Shown: positions 40,942-48,911 of the stretch, in pieces
Position numbering within the stretch: the first letter of the stretch is position 1
Layout: each line of letters starts with the position of its first letter
From: Treponema sp.
Lineage (GTDB): Bacteria; Spirochaetota; Spirochaetia; Treponematales; Breznakiellaceae
DNA length: 62,334 nucleotides
Assembly: GCA_031254315.1 (NCBI GenBank)
Contig: JAIRUQ010000115.1
Coordinates: 1-62,334, forward strand
Direction: 5' to 3'
Made by a program: the position numbers and the translations under genes
The notes under the pieces: generated by a model
What the model was told of the DNA's origin: nothing
What the model saw: only the letters and a program-made list of their open reading frames with translations
Databases searched by the model: none

Positions 40942-41003
40942 AGTGTAAAGAAATAGAGTAAGTAGAATAAAAACAACTTTCCTGCATACTTACACAATAT
41001 TTT
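40942..41003 (+). repeat. Module D, copy 2
   Basis: Matches 37460-37521. It lies between the 143-residue lipoprotein and palindrome E, again on the 3' side of an accessory gene. Confidence 0.75.
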
Positions 41004-41005
41004 CT

Positions 41006-41120
41006 GGACACGCAAAGGTAGCTGACCCGTCCGTCCGACCACATGAACCATGTGGTCGGACAGTTAATCCATACCTTAAAAGAGCCAAGCCCCACAGGGG
41101 CTTGATACCGTTGCGTGTCC
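41006..41120. repeat. Palindrome E with inserted module C, copy 3
   Basis: Perfect outer arms: GGACACGCAA-a-GGTA (41006-41020) and TACC-g-TTGCGTGTCC (41106-41120). Inside are the same two hairpins as in copy 2, with loop ACA in place of TGC in the second. It closes the array. Confidence 0.85.
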
Positions 41121-41198
41121 TACACACTTACCGACTGCTGGATCGCATCTTCATAATACCCCAATCGCATTAAAATGTAACTGTTTTTTTACAATAGA

Positions 41199-41282
41199 GT
41201 TGTTCGGAAACTTCAGTTTCTGAACAACTTCCTTACAAAATGCAGGACTTGTGAGAGAACCAACCGGGTTCTCGAACAAGTC
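41199..41282. terminator. Two strong hairpins at the end of the array
   Basis: GTTGTTCGGAAACT-TC-AGTTTCTGAACAAC (41199-41228, one mismatch) and GACTTGT-GA-GAGAACC...GGTTCTC-GA-ACAAGTC (41246-41282), where the GA/GA internal loop would form tandem sheared G-A pairs. They lie between converging transcripts and probably end them. Confidence 0.6.
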
Positions 41283-41298
41283 AAATTATTGGAACCAG

Positions 41299-41760
41299 CT
41301 AACTTTGTAATGCATCCCTCTTTGTAAAATCTATTCTGTTTTTAAATGGCGGTATAGCAAATGAAAATTGAGTTTGACTTCCTCCATTGGTAATAGCAAT
41401 ATCCATTTGCGTAATTACATCCATCCCGATTATCATCTCATTTTCGGGGGACATATTACAAATTGCAACACGCACATCTTCAATAACAGCGTCGTTTGGA
41501 AAATAAATAGATACAATGGCAACACCTGCCAGGCTTTCTCCGTTTATACCGGTAATTTGAATGGCATCGACAATATCAAGATTCAATTTTGATACAATTT
41601 CCGGGGATATTACAGATACCATAGCTCCGGTATCCCAAAGGGCATTAGTCAAATAACTGTTAGTTTCATCATAGACATCAGAAAACAATTTTACCGGTGT
41701 TAGAATAGTAGCAACCAGTTCTTTATGCGTGTAGGTAAGAGAGGCTTGTTTTTTATCCAT
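41299..41760 (-). CDS. Retropepsin-like aspartic protease
   Basis: 153 residues from the ATG at 41760; a TTG at 41778 is the other choice. The active-site motif is ALWDTGAMVSVIS (DTGA), and IIGMDVITQMDIAITN is the typical second motif of bacterial retropepsin-like proteins. As in retroviral proteases it should act as a dimer. The ATG overlaps the stop of the upstream 82-residue gene (ATGGATAA), so the two are coupled. Their substrate is unknown. Confidence 0.82.
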   Translation of the reverse strand: MDKKQASLTYTHKELVATILTPVKLFSDVYDETNSYLTNALWDTGAMVSVISPEIVSKLNLDIVDAIQITGINGESLAGVAIVSIYFPNDAVIEDVRVAICNMSPENEMIIGMDVITQMDIAITNGGSQTQFSFAIPPFKNRIDFTKRDALQS

Positions 41761-42001
41761 ATGCAACAATATTGCCAACAGGGGAAAGGCGTATTTTTTC
41801 TTTTTGTGGGTTTTCAGGGATATATTTTACCATGAAAGAACCGCGAGGCAAAGTCTTTGCTGTTTCTTGCATTGCTTCCCTATCGGAATCGTACACGCCG
41901 AGAATCTTGTTACTGGCAATGACAACGCGCTTTCCGGCATATTTTGATCGCAATTCGACCTTATTTGCTTCGTAAAAAGCCTGTTCTTTTTCAAGGTTCA
42001 T
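41753..42001 (-). CDS. DUF5678-like small protein, partner of the protease
   Basis: 82 residues: EKEQAFYEANKVELRSKYAGKRVVIASNKILGVYDSDREAM in outline, the pattern of DUF5678 proteins, which often stand before retropepsin-like genes. No catalytic residues are seen. It may be a chaperone, inhibitor or substrate of the protease; that is inference from pairing. Confidence 0.7.
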   Translation of the reverse strand: MNLEKEQAFYEANKVELRSKYAGKRVVIASNKILGVYDSDREAMQETAKTLPRGSFMVKYIPENPQKEKIRLSPVGNIVAYG

Positions 42002-42057
42002 AATACGCTCCTGTCTTTATAATAACAAATACACCCCCAAAAACACAAGAAATTAAG

Positions 42058-42096
42058 TAAAATTCCTTCCCATTTTGCCGAAATTTATGGTATAAT
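42058..42096 (+). promoter_or_regulatory. Sigma28-type and extended -10 promoters of the flagellar operon
   Basis: TAAA (42058-42061), exactly 15 bases, then GCCGAAAT (42077-42084) matches the FliA consensus TAAA-N15-GCCGATAA at 10 of 12 positions. A few bases on, TGGTATAAT (42088-42096) is a good extended -10 box for sigma70 without a clear -35. Either could drive flbB and the genes behind it. Confidence 0.65.
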
Positions 42097-42118
42097 ACGA
42101 TGATTTGGGAGATTTAAG

Positions 42119-42733
42119 ATGATTGGAAGAGTAATAGTCCTTTTACTGCTCATTGCCGTTCTGGCTGTGGGCGGTATTGTCTGGTTTGACTACCTTAACG
42201 TTATCGACGCTAAAACTGTACTTGCCCCTATTTATAAGCACATCCCCTTTGCCCCGGGAGGGGGCAGAACCCAGCCAAAAGCCGAGGCGGACGAGGTTAT
42301 CAACCTTGACAGAGAGCGGCTCGAAATTCGGCTGATAGCCCTTCAACTAAAAGAAATGGAAATGGACACCCAAAAGAAGGATTTGGACAACCGCTATGGG
42401 GAAATGGAGCAAATGGCGCAGGAGTTGGAAGACCGGCAAAGTATGCTTGAAGAAATTGAAAAATCACTCAGAGGTACGGCTTTAGATGCCGAAAATAAGG
42501 ACAGGAATGTCGAGCAGAATGCCCGGTATCTGGTTGGTATGCCTCCGCAGAGCGCGGTAGGCATTATTGCCGCACTGGATGATCAGCTTGCTATCGACGT
42601 TATTCGGAAGACCGAGGAAATTGCGAGGGCTGAGGGAACCACGTCTATTGTGGCGTATTGGTTCTCCCTGATGGAGCCGGCGCGCGCCGCTGAACTGCAA
42701 AGGAAAATGGCGAGTCGCCCGCCCAGTCTGTAA
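42119..42733 (+). CDS. flbB: Periplasmic flagellar collar protein FlbB (MotE-like)
   Basis: 204 residues. One membrane helix (5-25), a coiled coil (about 65-120), then a MotE-type C-terminal domain (YLVGMPPQSAVGIIAALDDQLAIDVI in outline). In Borrelia FlbB builds the collar around the periplasmic flagellar motor that positions stators. GGGAG precedes the ATG by about 8 bases. It is the first gene of the operon here. Confidence 0.88.
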   Translation: MIGRVIVLLLLIAVLAVGGIVWFDYLNVIDAKTVLAPIYKHIPFAPGGGRTQPKAEADEVINLDRERLEIRLIALQLKEMEMDTQKKDLDNRYGEMEQMAQELEDRQSMLEEIEKSLRGTALDAENKDRNVEQNARYLVGMPPQSAVGIIAALDDQLAIDVIRKTEEIARAEGTTSIVAYWFSLMEPARAAELQRKMASRPPSL

Positions 42734-42804
42734 CCTCAAGCCAATTGGCTCTCCTTCCGAAACCTGCTTAAAACGCAGGCATCTTCAACTAAGGAGGCTG
42801 GTTG

Positions 42805-44163
42805 GTGATAGCCATTACCGCCTATACAGAACCTGCATTAGCGCTTGTTGTAAACGAGCCACAGCAGACACACGAAAACGAAGAAAATGAAGAAAGCTCA
42901 AGTTTCGCGGAACTTCTTGCCGGATTGTTGCAAAAGACACAGTCCGAGAATGTAGCAGTTTCAGAAATTGAACTTGACGCGGAATCCGTTGATAAAGACG
43001 CGATTATGCAGAACCTCTTTATAAACGAGATTGAAGACGGGGTTGACCTTGAAAGTTCCGAACTTGAACTTTCGCAAGAATACCAAGACATTCTTTTAAG
43101 CGCGGAGCATCTATTTAACAGCTCCTTAGAAACAGAGGTTCCCGTCGAAGATCAGGACGCTCTTTCGCCGGATTATCTTGCAGAAAGAAAGCAGAGCCGT
43201 CTTAATGAATTGGCGCAGAAAGAACAATCCCCAATTACAGAAAAGGCGGACACAAATTCCGCAGAGTTATACGCCGCATCTGAAGCCGCCGCGAAAAAAA
43301 GCGCGGAAGAAGCTCTTTCTACTACAGCGGATAAACGCAAGCGCGCCTCAAGTGAAGCCCAGTCTTTGGCGGATTCACTTTCTAAAAGAGAAGACGCACA
43401 CGCTCTTTCCGCTAAAAATAAATTAGGTGAAGAAAACTCAGCTCTGCTTAACAAAAAGCAGGAAGCTCCCGGAAAGCTTGAAGAATTGCGCAATCGCCGC
43501 AGGGACAGAGTCAGTTTTGAAGTCCGCGATTTACGGACCGATAATACGAAGGTGTCAAATGGCGCGGAAATGCGCACTGTTTCGCTTGATGTTTCAGGCG
43601 GACGTGTTCAGGGACAGTTGCCGGTTCAGGAAATGACCTTGGATTTGCGAATGTCTGATCAGGGACAAAGTTCCGCCCAGACTACATGGGAAACAAAGGC
43701 AAGTAGCGCTCTTGAAAATATGCTCGCAAGGGAATTGCATCAAAACTTTAACGGCGACATTGTACGCCACGCTTCCATGATTCTCCGAGACGGAGGGTCG
43801 GGAATAATCAAGATTGCCCTTCACCCTGAGACTCTTGGAAATGTAAAGATTCGCCTTGAAATGACCGAAAACAAGATTACAGGGCATATATTTGTTGATA
43901 GCCAAGAAGCATTGAACGCTTTCCGCAAGGAAATTGCTTCTTTGGAGCAGGCTTTCAAGAATTCGGGCTTTGAAGATGCAAACCTGAATTTGTCATTGAC
44001 TGCGGACGGGTTTGGTGAGCAACAGGAGCAAGAGCTTGATGAAAGATTTCTTGACCAGCGTTTAGCGGCATCAAATTATGAAAATTCCTTTGAACAGGAA
44101 ACAGCGCCCATTATCGATGTCTTTTTTGGACGGAATACGGGCTCAGTAAATATGTTTGCATAG
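42805..44163 (+). CDS. fliK: Flagellar hook-length control protein FliK (FlbC)
   Basis: 452 residues from the GTG at 42805 (AAGGAGG 7 bases before). The front 300 residues are Glu-, Ser- and Ala-rich low-complexity sequence, as is usual. The C-terminal domain (about 325-410) has IIKIALHPETLGNVKIRLEM outline, the LxPxxLGxVxVxL motif of FliK. It measures hook length and switches export specificity. Confidence 0.9.
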   Translation: MIAITAYTEPALALVVNEPQQTHENEENEESSSFAELLAGLLQKTQSENVAVSEIELDAESVDKDAIMQNLFINEIEDGVDLESSELELSQEYQDILLSAEHLFNSSLETEVPVEDQDALSPDYLAERKQSRLNELAQKEQSPITEKADTNSAELYAASEAAAKKSAEEALSTTADKRKRASSEAQSLADSLSKREDAHALSAKNKLGEENSALLNKKQEAPGKLEELRNRRRDRVSFEVRDLRTDNTKVSNGAEMRTVSLDVSGGRVQGQLPVQEMTLDLRMSDQGQSSAQTTWETKASSALENMLARELHQNFNGDIVRHASMILRDGGSGIIKIALHPETLGNVKIRLEMTENKITGHIFVDSQEALNAFRKEIASLEQAFKNSGFEDANLNLSLTADGFGEQQEQELDERFLDQRLAASNYENSFEQETAPIIDVFFGRNTGSVNMFA

Positions 44164-44172
44164 GAGAAAGGT

Positions 44173-44616
44173 ATGGAAGTTGCTTTTACGCCAACGTTAA
44201 GTTCACAAGAAAAAACACAGAATGATCTGTTTGTTCAAGAGTACAATCGTACTTTGAATGATGGAAAGAAGCCAAAACAGGAATTGGGCAGAGATGATTT
44301 TCTGAAAATCCTCATTACCCAGCTTTCGTATCAGGATCCGTCTTCACCTATGGAAGATAAACAGTTCATCGCGCAGATGGCTCAGTTTTCAACATTGGAA
44401 CAAATGACAGCTATGGCTCAGGATTTTTCCAAACTTACATCTATGCTCATGGGAAATGAAGCATCTACGGCGTTGGGGAAAAATGTTCAAATTACGGAAG
44501 GGGAACGCGACATAAATGGTGTTGTGCAGGCGGTTACCAAGGGAGGAGCGCCACAGGTGCTGGTAAACGGAAGATTTTATGCTTGGGAACAGGTAACCAA
44601 GGTTTTTGCGGACTAA
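44173..44616 (+). CDS. flgD: Flagellar hook-capping protein FlgD
   Basis: 147 residues, the short spirochaetal form without the C-terminal FlgD tudor/FnIII part. LGRDDFLKILITQLSYQDPSSPMEDKQFIAQMAQFSTLEQM in outline is the family signature. GGAGAAAGGT precedes the ATG. Confidence 0.95.
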   Translation: MEVAFTPTLSSQEKTQNDLFVQEYNRTLNDGKKPKQELGRDDFLKILITQLSYQDPSSPMEDKQFIAQMAQFSTLEQMTAMAQDFSKLTSMLMGNEASTALGKNVQITEGERDINGVVQAVTKGGAPQVLVNGRFYAWEQVTKVFAD

Positions 44617-44634
44617 TAAAGGAGAGATAAGTTT

Positions 44635-46035
44635 ATGATGCGATCATTATTTTCCGGAGTTTCGGGACTTCAGAATCATCAGACAAGAATGGATGTTATT
44701 GGTAATAATATTGCCAATATCAATACAACAGGTTTTAAACGTAACCGTGTTAATTTTCAGGACATGCTTTACCAGCAGTTGCAGGGCGCGGCTCGTCCTA
44801 CCGAAGACCTTGGCGGTGTAAACCCGAAGGAAGTCGGTCTTGGAATGTCAGTTGCGTCAATTGACACACTTCACATTCAAGGAGCGCTTCAAACTACGGC
44901 GAATCCTACAGACCTCGCAATTACGGGGCAGGGCTTTTTTGTTCTTGATGACCGCGGAACACAGTTGTTTACAAGAGCAGGCGCGTTTTCCATTGACTCT
45001 GACGGAATAATGGTTAACCCTGCAAACGGAATGAAGGTCATGGGTTGGATGGCAAGAGAAATTGAAGGCTACACAATACTGGATAATTCACGCCCTGTTG
45101 AAGAACTTGTAATTCCGGTCGGCGGCAAAGACCCGGCAAAAGCGACCACGTTGGTCAATTTTGCGTGTAACCTTGACAAGAGAACACCTGAATTGGGTGA
45201 GGATCCGACGCTGGCTCAGATTGTTGAAGGAACATGGACAGCAAGCCAGAAAATATATGACTCATTCGGCGATGTACATATTCTTCAGGTTGAATTTACA
45301 AGAGTGCCGGGAACGGCGAACAGCTGGAACGCAAATGTTACGGTTGATCCTCAGAATGAACTTCCTACCAACGCGACAATCGGGCTGGGCGAAGAAGCCC
45401 CTGAAGCAGGCGGACCTACTACCTTTATCGTGAACTTTTCCAATAATGGAACATTGCTTTCCGCCGAAGACGGAGCAGGCAATGTATCCGGCGCTTCAGG
45501 ACGGGTGCAGATGTTTGTCGCTTTTGATGTACAGACCGCCGCTCCAAATGAAGACGGTACTCCGGTAAGGCAGGAATTTACTCTTAACCTTGGCAATGTA
45601 GGCGGATTTACCAATTCAATTACCCAGTATGCGGAAGCAAGCTCTTCCAAAGCGGTAGAGCAGGACGGTCGCACAATGGGTTATCTTGATAATTTTAAAA
45701 TCGATCAATCAGGAGTAATTACCGGTATTTATTCCAACGGAACCACAAGGTCTATTGGACAGGTGGCTATGGCGAGCTTCCCAAATCAGGGAGGTCTTGA
45801 AAAAGCCGGAGATAATACATACCGTGTTTCTAATAACTCTGGGCTTGCGAATATCGGACCTTCAGGTATTGCCGGGAAAGGCAAAATTAACGCGGGAATG
45901 TTGGAAATGTCCAATGTTGATATGGCGGATCAGTTTGTAGATATGATTGTTACCCAGCGCGGGTTTCAAGCGAACTCCAGAACGATCCAAACCGCAGATC
46001 AGTTACTGCAAGAGTTACTGACGCTAAAGCGGTAA
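44635..46035 (+). CDS. flgE: Flagellar hook protein FlgE
   Basis: 466 residues. The N-terminal [32 protein letters not shown] (outline) and C-terminal [24 protein letters not shown] (outline) are the rod/hook coil regions. Lys165 (PVGGKDPA) and Cys178 (VNFACNLDK) are at the same numbers as the residues joined by lysinoalanine in T. denticola hooks. AAGGAGA precedes the ATG. Confidence 0.96.
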   Translation: MMRSLFSGVSGLQNHQTRMDVIGNNIANINTTGFKRNRVNFQDMLYQQLQGAARPTEDLGGVNPKEVGLGMSVASIDTLHIQGALQTTANPTDLAITGQGFFVLDDRGTQLFTRAGAFSIDSDGIMVNPANGMKVMGWMAREIEGYTILDNSRPVEELVIPVGGKDPAKATTLVNFACNLDKRTPELGEDPTLAQIVEGTWTASQKIYDSFGDVHILQVEFTRVPGTANSWNANVTVDPQNELPTNATIGLGEEAPEAGGPTTFIVNFSNNGTLLSAEDGAGNVSGASGRVQMFVAFDVQTAAPNEDGTPVRQEFTLNLGNVGGFTNSITQYAEASSSKAVEQDGRTMGYLDNFKIDQSGVITGIYSNGTTRSIGQVAMASFPNQGGLEKAGDNTYRVSNNSGLANIGPSGIAGKGKINAGMLEMSNVDMADQFVDMIVTQRGFQANSRTIQTADQLLQELLTLKR

Positions 46036-46048
46036 TAAAATAGGGGAT

Positions 46049-46080
46049 AGAAATAAGGGAGGGTAAACCTCCCTATTTCT
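46049..46080 (+). terminator. Intra-operon hairpin between flgE and flbD
   Basis: AGAAATA(a)GGGAGG, loop GTAAA, CCTCCCTATTTCT: 13 base pairs with one bulged A. No strong U-tract follows, so it may reduce but not end transcription, or protect flgE mRNA. It would lower flbD-motA-motB relative to flgE. Confidence 0.6.
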
Positions 46081-46093
46081 GTATATTTGTGTT

Positions 46094-46291
46094 ATGATTA
46101 AAGTAACAAGGCTGGATGGTATGATGTATTACATAAACCCTCATCAGATTGAATGTATCGAAATTAACCCCGATACGACGCTGGTGATGCTGTCCGGCAG
46201 ACGTCATGTTGTAAAGGAAGAAGCAGACGATGTTTTAGGCGAGATCGAAACGTATCGTAATAGATTAAGCCCGTCTGTTGTACAGGAGTGA
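46094..46291 (+). CDS. flbD: FlbD/SwrD family protein
   Basis: 65 residues: MIKVTRLDGMMYYINPHQIECIEINPDTTLVMLSGRR outline is diagnostic of the FlbD family. In Bacillus SwrD supports flagellar torque through the stator. Its stop lies 4 bases before the motA start. Confidence 0.92.
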   Translation: MIKVTRLDGMMYYINPHQIECIEINPDTTLVMLSGRRHVVKEEADDVLGEIETYRNRLSPSVVQE

Positions 46292-46295
46292 AGTT

Positions 46296-47090
46296 ATGGA
46301 TCTAGCAACCGTTGTAGGTTTGATTGGCGCTTTTGGCATGATTGTTTTTACCGCTATAAATACTGCAGGCAGTATGATAGGTCTTATCCGTCTTTTAAAT
46401 CTGCCTTCATTCGCGCTCGTTATTCTTGGTTCTTATTTTGCCGTTATGATTTCCAATAATTGGGCAACAGCGATTGGCTGTTTTGGCGCGATTAAACGTA
46501 CTTTCAGCGTACCGGCATACAACGAACAGGCAATCATACAAAAACTGGTTGCTTTTTCCGAAAAAGCGCGCCGCGAAGGTTTGCTCGCGTTGGAAGACGA
46601 ACTTGAAGACCTTGAAGATGAATTTATGAAGAAGGGATTGCGCCTTGTTGTTGACGGCACGGATCAGACAATCATCCGCGATCTTCTGGAACTTGAATTA
46701 AGCCAGGTACAGACCAGACATGCTGTGAATATTAACTTGTTAATGGCGTGGTCAGCCCTTGCTCCCGGATTCGGGATGATGGGAACGGTTATCGGTCTTG
46801 TAAACATGTTATCAAACCTTGAAGATAAATCCTCCATTGGTCCTAACATGGCTATGGCTCTTATAACAACTCTTTACGGCTCTATTGTAGCGAACACGAC
46901 AATTATGCCCTGGGGCAATAAGCTGAGAGGTCAGGATACTTATGAAGCTTCGGTTAAGGAAATGATAATAGAAGGAGTCCTTTCAATTCAGGCAGGCGAT
47001 AATACGCGCATCCTTGCGATGAAACTGCTTGCATATCTTACTCCTACTCTTCGCAAGAGCATGGAAGCGGAACTTCTCAAGGACGGATAA
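46296..47090 (+). CDS. motA: Flagellar stator protein MotA
   Basis: 264 residues from the ATG at 46296 (AGGAG 8 bases upstream); a TTG frame to 46278 is ignored. Four membrane helices, the cytoplasmic loop with RREGLLALEDEL and the conserved ALAPGFGMMGTVIGLVNML region are present. It overlaps motB by one base (TAATG). Confidence 0.95.
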   Translation: MDLATVVGLIGAFGMIVFTAINTAGSMIGLIRLLNLPSFALVILGSYFAVMISNNWATAIGCFGAIKRTFSVPAYNEQAIIQKLVAFSEKARREGLLALEDELEDLEDEFMKKGLRLVVDGTDQTIIRDLLELELSQVQTRHAVNINLLMAWSALAPGFGMMGTVIGLVNMLSNLEDKSSIGPNMAMALITTLYGSIVANTTIMPWGNKLRGQDTYEASVKEMIIEGVLSIQAGDNTRILAMKLLAYLTPTLRKSMEAELLKDG

Positions 47091-47821
47091 TGGCGAAGAA
47101 AAAAAAGCCTGGTGTAAATGCAGGTTCTGACTGGCTGGCAACTTACTCAGACATGGTTACACTCTGTCTTTGCTTCTTTATAATTATGTTTAACCCTGAT
47201 GATGTTACTCAGGCTCAGTTAGACGCCATTTCTTCATCCATGCGGCAGGGCGGTATTGGCGCGATGCCGGGAGGATTCACTGTTTCTGCAGGACGTAATG
47301 CCGATTTGGGAAATACGATTATGGCTCTACCTTCTATGGAACGCGGCAGAGTTATGGGAACAGCGATGCGCAAAGCGATTTCTCTTTTTCAACCGGAGAT
47401 ACGTTCCAATAAAGTAATAGTAGATCACCACAATGAACGCGGACTTGTAATAACCCTTGCAGGAGATGCGTTTTTTTATCCCGCAAGTGCGCAAATAAAT
47501 ATTGAAGCGACAAGAGATATACTCCTGCGTCTTGGAACATATCTGGACTCTCCTGAATTACGGGGCAGGCGTTTCAAGATTGAAGGGCACACCGACTCAG
47601 TTGATGTAGACCCCAACGGTCCATGGGAAGATAACTGGCAATTATCGTCAGAGCGTTCAAGGGCAGTCTTGCGTTATCTTTCCGCTCTTGGAATAAATGA
47701 AAACAACTTTGAAATTGCAGGGCTAGCCGCCACAATGCCCGTCTCATCAAACGAGACCGAAGAAGGTCGCGCTAATAACCGCCGCGTAGATGTGATCATT
47801 CTTGATGAGGGACATCTGTAG
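47090..47821 (+). CDS. motB: Flagellar stator protein MotB
   Basis: 243 residues. One membrane helix with the proton-carrying Asp in WLATYSDMVTLCLCFF, then an OmpA-like peptidoglycan-binding domain (EGHTDSV, NWQLSSERSRAVLRYL). It ends the operon in this window: fliL and fliM, which follow motB in other spirochaetes, are absent. Confidence 0.95.
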   Translation: MAKKKKPGVNAGSDWLATYSDMVTLCLCFFIIMFNPDDVTQAQLDAISSSMRQGGIGAMPGGFTVSAGRNADLGNTIMALPSMERGRVMGTAMRKAISLFQPEIRSNKVIVDHHNERGLVITLAGDAFFYPASAQINIEATRDILLRLGTYLDSPELRGRRFKIEGHTDSVDVDPNGPWEDNWQLSSERSRAVLRYLSALGINENNFEIAGLAATMPVSSNETEEGRANNRRVDVIILDEGHL

Positions 47822-47847
47822 TCAATTAGCAAATTAAGAGTTGCGTT

Positions 47848-48120
47848 TTAAGCTATTTCCAGAACTGTTTCCAGCGATGCTTTTACCGACGGGTTTTCTG
47901 TATTGATACATTGTACTGTGTTTGTAAATTCATTTTTTGTTCCACAAACAAATTCGTCTGCCCATGAAGGAGCCAGAACTTTTATTCCGTCAAAATCAAG
48001 GATAATAGTTTCATCTGCTTTTAATCCTTTGAAAACATACGCCTTTGCCATTAAGAAGGCTTCCCGGCCAGCAGGACGTGACATCAAAATATCTCCAAAA
48101 TTGCTTACTTTTATTACCAT
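47848..48120 (-). CDS. STAS-like (DUF4325) protein
   Basis: 90 residues. GREAFLMAKAYVFKGLKADETIILDFDGIKVLAPSWADEF (outline) matches STAS-like proteins of the DUF4325 group, which regularly pair with a GHKL ATPase. It follows the ATPase gene by 2 bases. The pair resembles anti-sigma factor/antagonist couples in plan. Confidence 0.8.
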   Translation of the reverse strand: MVIKVSNFGDILMSRPAGREAFLMAKAYVFKGLKADETIILDFDGIKVLAPSWADEFVCGTKNEFTNTVQCINTENPSVKASLETVLEIA

Positions 48121-48122
48121 GA

Positions 48123-48677
48123 TTAATTTTCTCCGCTAAAATCAAGGATTACCAAACAACCTGTTACTACAGGAGTTTTTTCAGAAAACATAATTCCATG
48201 TTTGTCTATTGAGCAGGAACCGGAACCTGATTGAAAATACAAATGCCAGCCGTTTTGCCGGATTGTTTCACAGACAAACTTTAACCCGTTACCTCTTTGT
48301 TCGGGAGACCTGCCGGAAATCCTTTTGGTAAACGCAATTTCCACCGCTTCAAAATCGGAGATGATAGATGGTAGAACAGAAAGCAATGACCGCCTTACAC
48401 CCACCCCATAATCCGCAAGCGTTATATATTTTCCCTTGTATGATAAATTACAATAGACACCCCATGGAAAGTTTTCTTCAAAAATAAAATTATGATCAAA
48501 AGTGTTATTACCTATCTCGCCGATAACAGCCGCCTCCAGATACTTTTTTGTCTCTATAATATAATTTTGCAGTCTTGCCGTAAAAACATCACGGGTACTT
48601 AAAAAATATTTATTAGCTTCATTAAAACCCTTGAGATATTCGGTAACTGCTTCTTCAACAACTGTCTCTGTAATCAT
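48123..48677 (-). CDS. GHKL-type ATP-binding protein, partner of the STAS-like protein
   Basis: 184 residues. AAVIGEIGNNTFDHN is an N-box, ITLADYGVGVRRSL a G1-like D-x-G-x-G motif and EQRGNGLKFVCETI the G2 region. There is no His-phosphorylation domain, so it is a kinase/anti-sigma type or sensor ATPase. Its place beside motAB may be chance: it is on the other strand. Confidence 0.78.
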   Translation of the reverse strand: MITETVVEEAVTEYLKGFNEANKYFLSTRDVFTARLQNYIIETKKYLEAAVIGEIGNNTFDHNFIFEENFPWGVYCNLSYKGKYITLADYGVGVRRSLLSVLPSIISDFEAVEIAFTKRISGRSPEQRGNGLKFVCETIRQNGWHLYFQSGSGSCSIDKHGIMFSEKTPVVTGCLVILDFSGEN

Positions 48678-48699
48678 ATATTATTTGTCCTTATAAATC

Positions 48700-48890
48700 T
48701 TCATTCGTCTTAATTCGCTTCAGGTGCGCAACTCAGGCTAAAGCCTTCGCGCATTATTGGTCGCGCTGACCTTATTTAGCGCCACGCCGTGTTAGCATAA
48801 TTCATCTACACCGCTTAAACGCGGTGCAGACTTGGGCGTGTTGATCCTCTTCTCTTCTTCCTCCGTGTCCTCCGTGGTTATTTCTCTTCT
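48700..48890. repeat. Intergenic repeat cluster
   Basis: A fragment of the ACGAAT family, then 48717-48842 matching 34606-34735 at about 80 percent, with AGGCT-AA-AGCCT (48735-48746) in place of GGACT-AA-AGTCC, and an ACGGAGG-family copy (CTCCGTGTCCTCCGTGG). No gene is seen in 48678-48911. Confidence 0.7.
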
Positions 48891-48911
48891 TTCTTCATTC
48901 CCTCTTTGCTC

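Noticed and set aside
36820-41130. Chromosomal integron with attC sites
   Set aside because: The layout is similar and treponemes can have integrons, but I could not find RYYYAAC...GTTRRRY core pairs at the module ends and no integrase lies in the window.
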